DNA of 64,000 nucleotides from the NCBI GenBank assembly GCA_900088475.1, contig FLMG01003815.1:1218-65217 (forward strand), written 5' to 3'. The stretch is from Hyphochytrium catenoides. Taxonomy: Eukaryota > Sar > Hyphochytriomycetes > Hyphochytriales > Hyphochytriaceae. The notes under the pieces were generated by a model. That model was given only the letters and a program-made list of their open reading frames with translations. It searched no databases and was not told where the DNA came from. Shown here one piece after another: positions 22,410 to 36,965 of the stretch (position 1 is its first letter; every line of letters starts with the position of its first letter). A program made the translations under genes and the position numbers.

Positions 22410-22672
22410 GTGTCGGCGCTGTCGAAAGTAGTTGCAGCTCCTTTTGCTCGTCGACGATCAGTCCTGGTGAAGTCAATCCATAGGCTGGACAGCCAGGATC
22501 CCAAGACTTTCCTTCCAAGGTTTGGAATAGCAAAAGGTGTATCTGTTATTGGCTCCTGTCATTATCCCCAGACTTGGCGCCCAAATGGTAAAGCAATGTG
22601 GACCGGTGGGCCAAACTACGCGTTTTCGACAGAATCTAGAAGGGTAGGGCTAAATGCCAAGACCTTCACCCA

Positions 22673-22676
<4 letters not shown>
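22410..22676 (+). CDS. Candidate terminal exon of an unrecognised gene
   Basis: An 88-codon open frame runs from directly after stop codons at about 22404 to TAG 22674-22676. Its product is basic and includes SVLVKSIHRLDSQDPKTFLP, GIAKGVSVIGSCHYPQTW and TGGPNYAFSTESRRVG. The residue pattern looks protein-like, and upstream near 22230-22310 a frame gives a hydrophobic stretch WLLLGSTAVTTVAAGIAPSF that could be an earlier exon. There is no ATG at the start of the frame, so a splice acceptor would be needed (an AG sits at 22407-22411). If real, its stop overlaps the ABCE1 stop on the other strand. Function unknown; low confidence. Confidence 0.28.
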
Positions 22677-26837
<4,161 letters not shown>

Positions 26838-27572
26838 ATGAGTGCCAGTGGTGACGGGCGGGATGTCTTGGTCTCCACCCAAGCAACTCAGCCCATGCTC
26901 TCCTCTATCCCCATTCGCAAAGCACCATCACACAAGGCTGACAAGGAAAACAGCAACCCTAATAATCTCGTACTGATGCCTTCGAAGCTTCCTTCACTCC
27001 TAAAGCGGCCCTTGGCTCGAAGTGCTTTTGTCACCTCAGCTGCCTCGCTAGACGACTCAGACCACCTTTTACAAGAGCATTCAGCTGACGCAGACGGAGT
27101 TGAAGCAAATGCCTATTCACAAACGGAAGAGGCTGAGAGCTCGGAGGAAACCTTATTAGCGCTGACTGATGAAGATCTACAAGCAGGAGATAGCCAAGAT
27201 GCTGCCCTTCAGAGTTCTGTGGATGGCTCTGTATATGAAAATGCCAAGCTAAAGCTGCGGCTCGATTACTTATCAAGGGAGCGGGATTTCCTCTTTCAGA
27301 GGCTCCAAGATATAGAACAAGCTGTTCTAGGTTTCAGGTCGGAATTCCCAGCAGAGGGGGACTGGAGGCATGCCTTGTGCGAAGATGTGCTCCAAATTCT
27401 GTATGTAGTCGATGATGAGCCTAGCAATCAGGATGATAGTGGCCTACCGCAAGAGTTAGTTGAGGAAGATCAAGCTGACGAAGACGAGTCAACTCAGGAC
27501 CCGTCTCAGTCATGGCCAGAAGCAATAGTGCAGGGGGAGTTGCCAGAGCTGCCTGACGATACTATCCTCTAG
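26838..27572 (+). CDS. EB1 C-terminal-domain protein lacking a visible CH domain
   Basis: An uninterrupted 244-codon frame starts at ATG 26838 and ends TAG 27572. The first 135 residues are polar and probably disordered, with Ser/Pro/Lys-rich stretches (SIPIRKAPSHKADKENSN). The segment at about residues 140-195 matches the EB1 homology domain: a coiled coil with LDYLSRERDFLFQRLQDIEQ, followed by a second helix and DVLQILYVVDDE. Animal and plant EB1 proteins have the equivalent ERDFYFxKLRxIE and ILYA blocks. The domain dimerises and binds CAP-Gly and SxIP partners at microtubule plus ends. The tail is acidic, as in EB1, but there is no terminal EEY/F. The microtubule-binding CH domain is absent from this frame. 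Either it lies in unseen upstream exons (an AG acceptor precedes the ATG) or this is a CH-less partner protein. Confidence 0.62.
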   Translation: MSASGDGRDVLVSTQATQPMLSSIPIRKAPSHKADKENSNPNNLVLMPSKLPSLLKRPLARSAFVTSAASLDDSDHLLQEHSADADGVEANAYSQTEEAESSEETLLALTDEDLQAGDSQDAALQSSVDGSVYENAKLKLRLDYLSRERDFLFQRLQDIEQAVLGFRSEFPAEGDWRHALCEDVLQILYVVDDEPSNQDDSGLPQELVEEDQADEDESTQDPSQSWPEAIVQGELPELPDDTIL

Positions 27573-27672
27573 CCTGAATCAACCTTGCCCCCCAAAGCGG
27601 GGCAAGCCACCTCTTACTCAACTCTGCCTGTGCGTTGCCCGTCATAAGACGCTCGTATGTATGATGCTCCTA

Positions 27673-27888
27673 CTATCTCATTGCTGTGCTGCCGACACCG
27701 GCCATGGGTCGTGGATCCAGGTACTTGCCCCTTGGTGTCCACACTTTACGGGAGTAGATCTTCCAGAGTTCCGTGACCTTTGGATATGTAACCTCACCAT
27801 ATCACGCTCTCCCAAGAAAGTCGTGATTAGTCATTGCTACTTGCTTTGTCGTTGTAAAGTCCAGCAATGCGGGTCGGACACGACCCAT
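27673..27888 (-). CDS. 55-residue two-exon microprotein
   Basis: Exon 1 (27888-27841) encodes MGRVRPALLDFTTTKQ. A 48-bp GT-AG intron (27840-27793, with an actaat branch-like motif) follows. Exon 2 (27792-27673) encodes VTYPKVTELWKIYSRKV, then TPRGKYLDPRPMAGVGST and a short end before TAG. The ATG follows an in-frame TGA, which supports it as the true start. The protein is basic (about 11 Arg/Lys), with no hydrophobic helix long enough to span a membrane. The composition and clean splice junction look like a small conserved subunit, for example of a mitochondrial complex, but I do not recognise it. It ends 101 bases from the end of the convergent EB1-like gene. Confidence 0.5.
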
Positions 27889-28089
27889 AAATAGCGCATT
27901 ATTGGATTCTGATCAGTCAAAGATTGGAGGTGATGGATTCTGTCACTTTCTTTTTGCCTCTTCACTTCGTCTCCATGGGCTTTCCTCCTCCTGTTTGGCC
28001 TTCTTCCTGGATGGGGCCAAGACCTTCTGTCATCAGACTCGCCACTACTTGCCCGTCTGCCTGTGTATGATGTGCCGGTAGGCTAGGCC

Positions 28090-28326
28090 TCATGGAGTAA
28101 GGAGCGGCTGTAAGTGATCTTGCATGGGCACGTGAGCCCGGAAGGCAATAGGAACCGCGAAGTCTACCTTCATAGAGTGGCTGACTAGAACTGCTTCTGA
28201 CGTAGCAGCTCGGGCCCACATATTGATTGCAAGAGCTGTCAAGGGTGCATGCTGGAGTTCAGTCAATGAGGTACCACACTTTGAAGTTGTCTTCTCTGCA
28301 ATGTGGGCTCTGTGGCTGTTACTCAT
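28090..28326 (-). CDS. Candidate small protein, 78 aa, unrecognised
   Basis: The frame from ATG 28326 to TGA 28090 reads naturally through LTALAINMWARAATSEAVLV, SHSMKVDFAVPIAF and AHVPMQ before a less convincing end. It lies upstream of the plus-strand aspartokinase exon and divergent from it. It could be a separate small gene, or an upstream exon of the microprotein gene at 27.7-27.9 kb, although that gene has its own start after a stop. No family recognised. Confidence 0.3.
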   Translation of the reverse strand: MSNSHRAHIAEKTTSKCGTSLTELQHAPLTALAINMWARAATSEAVLVSHSMKVDFAVPIAFRAHVPMQDHLQPLLTP

Positions 28327-28379
28327 ATGTTCTGCTTGGAGTCTTAGGAGTCTTACCTTTCCTCCTCTGGCCTTTTCAG

Positions 28380-31300
28380 CAAGGGCAAAGTCTTCAAGTT
28401 TGGAGGCTCCTCCGTGGGCTCTCCCTCGCGGATGGAGCAGGTCTTGGCGCTCATCCGAAGCTCACAGGTACGCTGTCATTGAGAATGCTTTCTAGCGGCG
28501 CTCGCCATTTAAGGAGCATTTGCACAATTAGGATGAGGTTCTGGGCGTCGTGGTGTCTGCGATGGGCGATACCACGGACTACCTACTGGCTGCATCTGAG
28601 TCGGCTTGGCAGGGAGATTTGGAAGGTAGCTTTGAGTGGGTTGATAAGCTTGAAGCTAACGCCGTCAGGAATGTCTGCGACTGCAATGGTAAGAGGAAAG
28701 GGCTAATCAGACGTTGAAGAGGTGGTAGGGAATCTTCAGTCGGCATATTTCCGGTCTATGAAAGATCTACTCAGACCGAGTAGGCGAGCAGAACGGCAGT
28801 AAGAAAGTTGGCAGGCCGGATGGCAGATGAGACAGATAGAAGAAGGGGACCATATCTCATGCGAGCTAAGATCCGTCACAGTGGCTCGTCCGCTGGAGAG
28901 GCAAGAAAGCGAAACCAGAGTCAAGCAGTTCTTCCAACCCCTTCGAGAAATTTTGCGCGGCATCTTCTACCTGAGGGAGCAGACAGCTCAGGCCCTGGAT
29001 AAGGTGATGGCTTTTGGAGAAAGGCTAAGCGCGAGCCTAATAGCGGTAAGGGGTAGGAAACCAGTGCGACCCTGGAATGGATGCCCGGACAGTGTTATTT
29101 ATCATAGAACGCGGGTGCCTGACCTCTGTCTGTCTCGGTCGTCATGTCCTTTCGTCGCGTTCCTTCATTGGCATCCCCAGGTTTGACGTTCCACACAGAC
29201 CTAACCCGCTTTGGTAGGAACTGCTATCGGCCAATGGCGTCCCTGCGGTGTACGTGGATGCTCAAGAATGGGTCACAACTGACGAGACATTCGGGTCTGA
29301 ACTTCTTGTTCTCTTCCGGATTTCTCCTTTTTCAAAGAGTACCGTCTTAGCTCCGTCTCAGTCTAGCTTGCTTCCACTCCGCTGTTTAGCTGATTCTACC
29401 TCCGCCCTCGCACAGCCGGGCGGATGTAGATTTTCCTACTTCAAGGATGAAGCTGCTCCAACTTGCAAGCTCTTGGGAGGGGAGGATTCCAATCATTACT
29501 GGCTTCATAGGCAGATCAAAGGGTGGAAAGACTACGACACTGGGGAGAAATGGCTCAGATTACACTGCTACACTGGTAGCAGCTTCTTTGCAGGTTCGAG
29601 GGGAGGCTTCTAGCTGCGTCGACACCCGCTTAGTTCTTTCCCTCTTCCTCTTCCTTTAAACTAGGCGTCAATGGTAGTCATCAACACCGATATTTCAGGA
29701 GTGATGACGGCAGACCCTGGTATCGTGGACAATGTACTCCCAGGTATCTATTGGGATGACTTTAAAATCTAGGTGGTAGCTAAACGGGCCGCGCACTTGC
29801 TGAGTAGTCCAGGAGCTAACCTACAAGGAGGCAGTGGAGCTTGCTATCTATGGTACAGGAATTTTTCATGCTCGAACCATGTTGCCACTGATAGACTCTG
29901 GTAAGCTTGCGATGGCTCTTGTGGCCCTTGCCTCTGACCTACACCTACTAGGCTCCGGTGGCGCCCATCTTTTGCCAAGCTTGCTTTCCCATGCCAGCCT
30001 CCGCGTCGTTGCCCTATTTCAGTTGCCCACTGCTTAGCGTTTTCCGGTCTCTTTCTGTAACATCTGTCAATCATCCGCCAATGCAGGCATCCCTATGTTG
30101 ATAAGAAACACGATGAACCCTGAAGGGCCGGGCACCCTCATCGTTTACGAGGTCTCTAGTGCTGACAGAGTCACGTGCATAACGTCGCTTGAGAATCTTG
30201 CGATGTTTGAGGTATCGTCCAAGCGACAGCTTCGACTTAAATGCCATAATATTCTGACGCGTTCGACTGTGCGCTCGAGCACTCAGCGACTTTGATAAGA
30301 TTCTTTCATTGCGGAGTTTCCCGACCCTTGCGCTCACAACTGCCGATTGTCCGTGCTTCCTCTCAGGACAGTCGCCTACTATTTGCTCTGCTTGTTAATC
30401 CGCGGTTGCCCACCCATGCATCACCTGACCCTTTCTCTTGGGCTCTGTCGCCCCTATCGCTGCGATTCGTCATCGGCAGGTCCGCCCACATGTCTTTCTG
30501 GATAACTCTCGCCATCTTCTTGGAGAACTGTCAGGCCGCGTGACACGGTGCCTGGGACAGCGGGGAATCGAGATTTGGTCTGCCATGACTGCTGCCCACG
30601 GTCAGGCCATTTCAGTGGTTGTGTCTGGAGATCCAGAGGTAGGACCGTCTATTCCTCTTCAACTTCAGACTTTGTACACAGCTTAATATGAGGACAACAA
30701 TGGCTTCCTTTATGTCGTTCGTCAGTTTCCTCACAGTTTCCTAGTTTGCACTCACCTTCAATTATCTTGTATCCGGATTGACAACTTCACTTTTTACTTA
30801 CACCAGGAGGCGGAGGAGTCTCTGAAGGCAGAGTTTAAGAAGGAAGTGGCAGGCGGAATTTTGGAGGGCATCGTACCGTCTTCGCCAGTTACTCTACTTT
30901 CCGTCGTAGGGGATAACATAAGAGACCGAACGGACGTTTGTGCGCGCTTCTTTGGAGCCCTGAAAATGGTTCGTGTCGTCTGAGATATGTAAAATGGCTT
31001 ATCTACGTCCTGTGCCTCTTACTTGCGTGACGCAGACCCCTATTCCCATGGCCTTCTCACCTGTCTAATGTGTGATCTCGTCTCTCTTTTTTTTCACTAA
31101 TAATAATCACCGTTAACGAAAGGCTGGAGTACCTGTGCTAGCAGTGTCTCAAGGCCCGAGCTCGAGAACATTATCCTGCGTTATCGCCGCTGAATTTACG
31201 AAGGTAGATGGAGTTCGTAAGCTTGCCAGCTAAGACTAGCATATCCCTCACACACTAACGGATTCTGGATGCTAATACTGCCCTTACTCAACACTAACTT

Positions 31301-34034
31301 CTTCCTTTGACAATGCATATCTAGCTTGGCGTAAGGGCTGTTCATGATGCCTTTAATCTTTCGCATCAGATCCTGAATGTCGCTATTCTTGGAGAGACGC
31401 CGGTATCTTTTCCGTACAAATGTTTTCTTACTAACTTGTGAGGTCGGTCTGAACTTGCTCGTAAAGACAGCGAAGGAACTGCAGCGACAGATCCAAGAAC
31501 AAGAGACCGACCTCTTAAGAGAAGAGCTTGCCCTCATCATTAGCATTGTGGGCTGGTCCACCGCAGAAGGGTTCAGGTACAAATTGTCAAACAACATCCA
31601 GTCCTCCATTAGCCTTTAGTTGCTCCCCCTAGTATCGCTCTCTAGGTGTAGTTGGGACATTATTACTGGGCACTCCATCTATATGTCTTGTTGGATTGGC
31701 CGAGGGCCACTATGCGCGAGCGACCATTATAGCCCTGCTTGCCTTAGACACCATTATAGCTCTGCTTGTCTTAGACTGTGTCTCAAGCGAACTCACCCTT
31801 CTTGACTGCAGGCTTCAGGGGAAACTTCACGGTTCGGGTTTAAAGGGCAATAAGTCTGGCCTGCCCTCTGAGGAACAATTAGATCAGCTCAAGGTGCTAA
31901 TAGTCTTTCTGCTCTTCCGTTCTCTGCTTCTCACTTGCCTAGCTGAGGGCAATGTGCGGCTTCGTTTGCGGCACCGAACCCATGAAGCCATAGCTGGCGT
32001 CCTTTTCGAAACTGTACTGATCCAAGACAAATCTAAGTAACTTCCTACGCTTATATTGCTTAGGAAATGCGAGTTCCCATTTTAGTCGACACCATTCCAG
32101 CGGGGATAGAGGGCCGCGATTCGCTTTATCAGAAGTGCTTTGAGAGGGGTATCAGGGTACGTGTCATGACGATGTATAGTAGGCAGGAGGCAGGTCAACA
32201 TATCCTGTTGGGTAATGTCTAATGATCTTATCTCTGGCAGGTCATCTCGACCAACGCAGGAGCAGTAGCGTCCCTCATGCCATCACATTCTCCTAGCCTG
32301 GTTAGTAAGACTTACCTTTTTTGGCCGGCCTTCCGCGGAATATCCCTTGACGATATCACTAATGCCCCGGTTTGGCTACAGCTTTCAGAGACGTCTACTA
32401 GGCTTGCATTTCTTTGCAACTCGGCTGTCGCAGCCAACCTACCTGTCTTAGATACGTTGGCCTCCTTGCTAAAGACTGGGGACAGATTGCTTAAGATAGA
32501 GTGCGCCGCTAGCGGGTCATTGGGGTAGGTACCACTAAGCGGATAAGTGGGACAAGTGGAGCTGAGACGCAGAGGAACAATAGTGGGGCGAAAGGACAGG
32601 GGCACTGTACTGGGAACCACCCAATAAGAAAGTAGTTCCTGACAATCAGCTCTCACTGGGCCCTAGATTCATATGCGATCGACTTGCTCAAGGCGAGTCA
32701 TTGTTCAGCGCTGTAAGCAAGGCGCTCTCGATGGTAAGAGCACCTCAATACCAGCTTCTCTTAAGTTGCCATAGTTCGTGCTGGAAGTGTATCCTTACTT
32801 TGGACGCATGATATGGCCATGACCGCTTGTCTCTCCTTCTTTACTAGGGTTATATGGAAGAGGATCCCCGAGATGATCTCTCAGGATTGGATTCTGCTCG
32901 CAAGCTGGTGACTCTTGCCCGCTCCTTGGGTCTACCGCTAAATCTGGAAGATGTACAAGTAAGGGGTCAAATAACTGATTGACTTGTCTTTCTATGTTCT
33001 ATACCCTTGTCTCACCTGCTCAAGGTTAACTGATACTGGTCCTGTGCAGAGGACACCGTTCCTCCCTCAAGCCTTTCTAGACTCCACTTCTTCACTAGAA
33101 GGGCTCTTGGAGGTAAGATGAGTGTTGAGCTTTTCGCCTGCTCGTCTTTCATTGCTAATGTCTCTCTGTCTGCTTTCAACCTTTGCCGGCTCGAACGGAT
33201 TTAATATAGGGAATACAGTCCAAAGAAGCCGTGTTGATCAAAAGCTTGGGACAAAGCTGCGGTAAAATCAATCAAACTCAAGCTTAATTAAGAGGGGACC
33301 ATGTCATAGGACGATGGGATGATGGGGGAGTGGCGAGGGAGGAGCATGGAAAAAGAGGCAGGAAGGCCAATGCTAATCGAGCACGATTGGGTTGCAGGCA
33401 ATGATAGAACGAGTAAGCTACTGGTGGACACCTAGCCAACTTGCTATTCAGGCGGTCGAGTTCGCTATATCGGCGAGATCTCCTTAGACGAGCATATAGC
33501 GTACACAGCCGGCGGCAGTGAATGCGGAGTCATGAAGCTACTTGGAGTGGCGTCTTTAGCAGTGGCTCCGAAGATTGTTAATGAGCAGCACCCTGCCTAC
33601 TCTCTGCATTCAAACGTAAGCCTAAGACCGCAGGGAGACTCAAGAAGCGCTAGTGCACAAATAAGCTAATGTTGCTTCGTAGGAGATCATGTTTTCGTTC
33701 ACTACGCAGCGATACAAGGTACGCTTTACGGGTGCTGACATAGTTCAAAATGCAGTCGATAGGGAAGATGTGTTCTGACGAGAAATGAGGAGTTTCGAAG
33801 CAGGAAGAGACCTGCTTCTGAAGGGACAGCAGTATGAGGAGGAGAAGTTAGTGATTCCTCTTTAGCTCCTTCATGGGCGGCTGGCCTGACATCTTCCAAT
33901 TCTTGGCGACTAATGGACACCTGTCTTAGCTACCTCTTGTGCTCCACGGAGAGGGCACTGGGGATATGGCCAGTGCTGCAGGAGCATTCAGGGATATTCT
34001 CAAGATCTCTCAAGCACTACATGGTCGCACATAA
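28380..34034 (+). CDS. Bifunctional aspartokinase / homoserine dehydrogenase
   Basis: This enzyme catalyses the first step (aspartate to aspartyl-phosphate) and the third step (aspartate semialdehyde to homoserine) of the threonine/methionine branch. The kinase begins [18 protein letters not shown] after an AG acceptor at 28378-28379; the 5' exon is not resolved. Kinase exons follow: [68 protein letters not shown] with [30 protein letters not shown] and [20 protein letters not shown]. Two ACT-type regulatory units lie near 30.4-31.2 kb ([38 protein letters not shown]), suggesting feedback control by an amino acid. The dehydrogenase half (31.3-34.0 kb) has [76 protein letters not shown] and the end [19 protein letters not shown], with TAA 34032-34034. 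More than fifteen exons. Fusion order is as in plants and in E. coli ThrA/MetL. Confidence 0.9.
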
Positions 34035-34266
34035 GAGAATAGCCATTCTTCGGCGGGCCTTGGCAGCCCATATTGGGCACCCAAAGTGCATTGTTTGTAG
34101 GGTCCTCCATACTCATTGATTGGCCAAAGGAACAATAATTACTTGCTGCAGATTGAGCATTAGAGGTGGGTAAGCGGTGCGTCCGTGAGACGACATCGGG
34201 CTTATGATTCTATTATTGTGTGTAATGCAAATAGACAGGCGCTGAACTGAACCGCGCTGAAGGTTT

Positions 34267-36270
34267 TTAGATATCTCGATCTTCTCGCCAGAATGGGTCT
34301 TTATAGCCACAGTCACCATAGTTTCCAAGCCCACCCCTCCCATCACTACCTGCAAAGCCGACAAAGCAAGTGCATCGTCCGTTCTCATGATTGCATATTC
34401 CTCGATTTGAGCATGGCGCCATTTCTTTTGTGCCTTCCTGTAACTGTATGATGGACAGCTCCAAGTCTCCGGGAGGACTGGCAAGAGCAAGAATAGAAGG
34501 TAAAGGCCCATGCACGGTCCTGAAGTGGATTGTTATCACATTCGACCCATCAGCAGTACAGGCAGTGCCTCTTGTTGGTGAAAAGGTAACCGTAACCTTG
34601 CCAATACTGGGTAGCAGCTCTAGTTGTGTCTGTACATATAAGGCGCTTGCATCGAAGGGCATAAAGCCCGTCCTATGGTCACGGAAGGACAACATGAAGC
34701 TTCCTTCTGTGCCTGTGCAAGTTATCTGCTGTATTTCATCCACTTGGCCGTCTGTAAGCGGATCATCGCCCATCGGACAGCTTCTAAGCGAGCAGTCATG
34801 GCCCTCCCAACCAGGGTCACACTTGCAGCCCTGAACCTTGTCGAAGTCCCAGGTTTGTGGAGTGTTGGGCGTTGAACCATAAGTGAAGCCAGCTGTCACT
34901 CCGTTGACTTGAGCCGCTTGAGCAAGCAGTTCCATGGTAAGACATTGGCCATGTCCACTGCAAGCTGGTGTGCCGGGGCACTTCAAGCGCTCGCAGGCAC
35001 CGCCTTCAAAGTTTGGAGAGCATTGACATTCTCCCGTATCACGATTACACAGCCCCATGTTGGAGCACTCTGCATAGTTATGTGCATGGTTCTCTGCTAC
35101 CGGGAGATCAAACCAGGCCTTACCAACCGGGCAGCTCCTCAAGCTGCAGTCACCACCATGCCAGCCAACGGGGCATACGCAGACGTGGCTAGGACCCTCA
35201 GGGCAGTAGCCACGTCCGCTGCATGGAGGCGAGCCAGGACATGTAACAAAGTTAGACGTTGCGAAGCCACAGTCTCCCCTCTGACCGATCTTTCCGTAGC
35301 CGTCGCTGGTGTCAAAGTTATCGAAGCACCTGCAGACACCTGTTTGATAGTCACACTTACCCCGCCTTGAGCAAGGCTCATCCTCTTTCGTTCCCTTCAC
35401 CACCTCTCGGATCCTAAGCTGCGGTTCCGCCTGTGATGCGCCGTTGACCAGCTTGGAGGTACCCACAAGCAGTGGGAGGTCCCCAAAGTCCTGAAGAAAC
35501 TCGATAAAGGACGTCGTTCCCTGTGCAGAGCAGAGTTGTCCATTTGGCGCGTTGATGCTAACACTCACACCATGAAGTGTAGGCAGAGCGTTTAGTTTTT
35601 TCATCAACAACTGCGCAGTATCATCGGCGTTGATGTGCTCAGTCGTCTCCTTTCGGAAGCTTAACATTAAATAACCAGATGTCGCTTGGCAAAACAACTC
35701 CATCCGGTGGTTTGCCTGTCCTGTTGTCAGGGGGTCGTCTCCTGATGGACAGAGGCGGAGGGAACAGTCGTATCCGCCATACCCCCGGTCGCAAATGCAG
35801 CCGTAGATCTTATCACTGTCCCAGTTGGAGCCATACTGATGGACAATCCCGAGGCCCGGATCCTTTTGAGCGGCAGCGTAAGAGAATGGTTTACAGGCTC
35901 CATGGCCGCTGCAGCGATTGGGGCAAGAAAGTCTCTGGCAAGCATCACCTTCGAAGCCTTCATCACATTGGCAGACTCCCGTTTCTTTGACGCAGCGTCC
36001 CCTATTAGAGCACTCTGCGTACCCATGCGCGACATCGATCTCCGTAGCATAGTCAGCCCAGGCTATGCCCTTTGGACAAGTGCGCAGGGAGCAGTCTGGG
36101 GCTCCGTCGTATGTCTCTTCGCACTGGCAAACCAGGTTCGCCTGAGGACATGCTCCATTTCCGGAGCAATCATTCGGGCAAGTCTCGCTAGCAGCATCAA
36201 GTATGTGGGAGAGGATAAGGGTACAGAGAAGAAGGACCCACTGCCCGCACCATCGAGATGAGAGGACCAT
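34267..36270 (-). CDS. Secreted EGF-repeat protein with internal duplication (intronless)
   Basis: A single uninterrupted exon of 667 codons. The frame is open further upstream (to 36462), but ATG 36270 is chosen because it starts a signal peptide, MVLSSRWCGQWVLLLCTLIL. The rest is cysteine-rich EGF/tenascin-like repeats: NDCSGNGACPQANLVCQCEE, ECSNRGRCVKETGVCQCDEG, RCSGHGACKP, CSRRGKCDYQTGVCRCFDNF and CSNRGICNHENGRCTCFVGF. Two long modules of about 310 residues repeat the same order. Each includes an AW-D-HAHNYAECSN-type block, a YGS-WD-DK-GC-CD block, CSLRxCPxGDDPLTxGQ and an approximately 100-residue non-EGF insert. There is no C-terminal membrane helix or GPI signal, so it is probably secreted to the wall or matrix. 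Proteins of this style occur in stramenopiles (recalled, not checked). Ligand unknown. Confidence 0.85.
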   Translation of the reverse strand: MVLSSRWCGQWVLLLCTLILSHILDAASETCPNDCSGNGACPQANLVCQCEETYDGAPDCSLRTCPKGIAWADYATEIDVAHGYAECSNRGRCVKETGVCQCDEGFEGDACQRLSCPNRCSGHGACKPFSYAAAQKDPGLGIVHQYGSNWDSDKIYGCICDRGYGGYDCSLRLCPSGDDPLTTGQANHRMELFCQATSGYLMLSFRKETTEHINADDTAQLLMKKLNALPTLHGVSVSINAPNGQLCSAQGTTSFIEFLQDFGDLPLLVGTSKLVNGASQAEPQLRIREVVKGTKEDEPCSRRGKCDYQTGVCRCFDNFDTSDGYGKIGQRGDCGFATSNFVTCPGSPPCSGRGYCPEGPSHVCVCPVGWHGGDCSLRSCPVGKAWFDLPVAENHAHNYAECSNMGLCNRDTGECQCSPNFEGGACERLKCPGTPACSGHGQCLTMELLAQAAQVNGVTAGFTYGSTPNTPQTWDFDKVQGCKCDPGWEGHDCSLRSCPMGDDPLTDGQVDEIQQITCTGTEGSFMLSFRDHRTGFMPFDASALYVQTQLELLPSIGKVTVTFSPTRGTACTADGSNVITIHFRTVHGPLPSILALASPPGDLELSIIQLQEGTKEMAPCSNRGICNHENGRCTCFVGFAGSDGRGGLGNYGDCGYKDPFWREDRDI

Positions 36271-36727
36271 AGCAATAACGTCGGGTTTGTAAACGTCTCG
36301 TTGCACTGGTAGCAACCAATTCCCGCTCTTGAAAAGCCAGCGACTATGCAGTGCTCTTGACGTAGCAGCACCGTCACAAAGTTCCCCGCATGCCCAAAGA
36401 AGAGCGTAAGTATGAGACAACTCAGCTTCTTTGGCAGCCTCCGCAAGCACTAGCAGGGTCAACAGAAACCCAATGCACCATGCGTTCTTGTCCTATGACC
36501 TCTAGCATCTTTATTATCATGGAGCATATTCATTACCTTTACCGAGGACGCGGCGTTTCACTTGATTCCTCAAGAACTAATTCTATCGTACGAATTACAA
36601 TAGCTAGCTTCGGGTATTCTCTGCTAGATGCGGTCGTAATATCATGCAGCTCTGCTGATATGCAGTTCAACCTTGAGTTTCGGCTCGATATGGTTGTCGT
36701 CACGGTTATTCTGGGGGACTCTGGTAC

Positions 36728-36965
36728 ATGCGCTACTTGTACCGTTTTACACTTGTACGAGTAACAGTAGTATGTGTACTTGCTTTCCAACTTCCAACTA
36801 ACAAGTAGTACTTGTACAGTAAATAAACTATCCCCCTCGCCCTTGTACTTGGGTTATTAGTACTTGTCTTCTTCCAAGTACTAGGAAGTACAGTGATTAC
36901 TATACAAATGGGAACTGTGTATACTAATTACTCGAGTTCTACAAAAGCTTCTACAGTACTTCTAC
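36728..36965. repeat. Cluster of acttgtac / gtacttgt motifs
   Basis: Within about 240 bases, the motif acttgtac or its overlapping relatives tacttgtac, cttgtacttg and agtacttgt recurs at least six times. It is also surrounded by agtac and tactag elements. The motif is nearly palindromic at its gtac end. No coding frame explains the density. Confidence 0.55.

Noticed and set aside
34391-35370. Long plus-strand open frames of 147 and 153 codons
   Set aside because: They are antisense shadows of the well-supported EGF-repeat gene.
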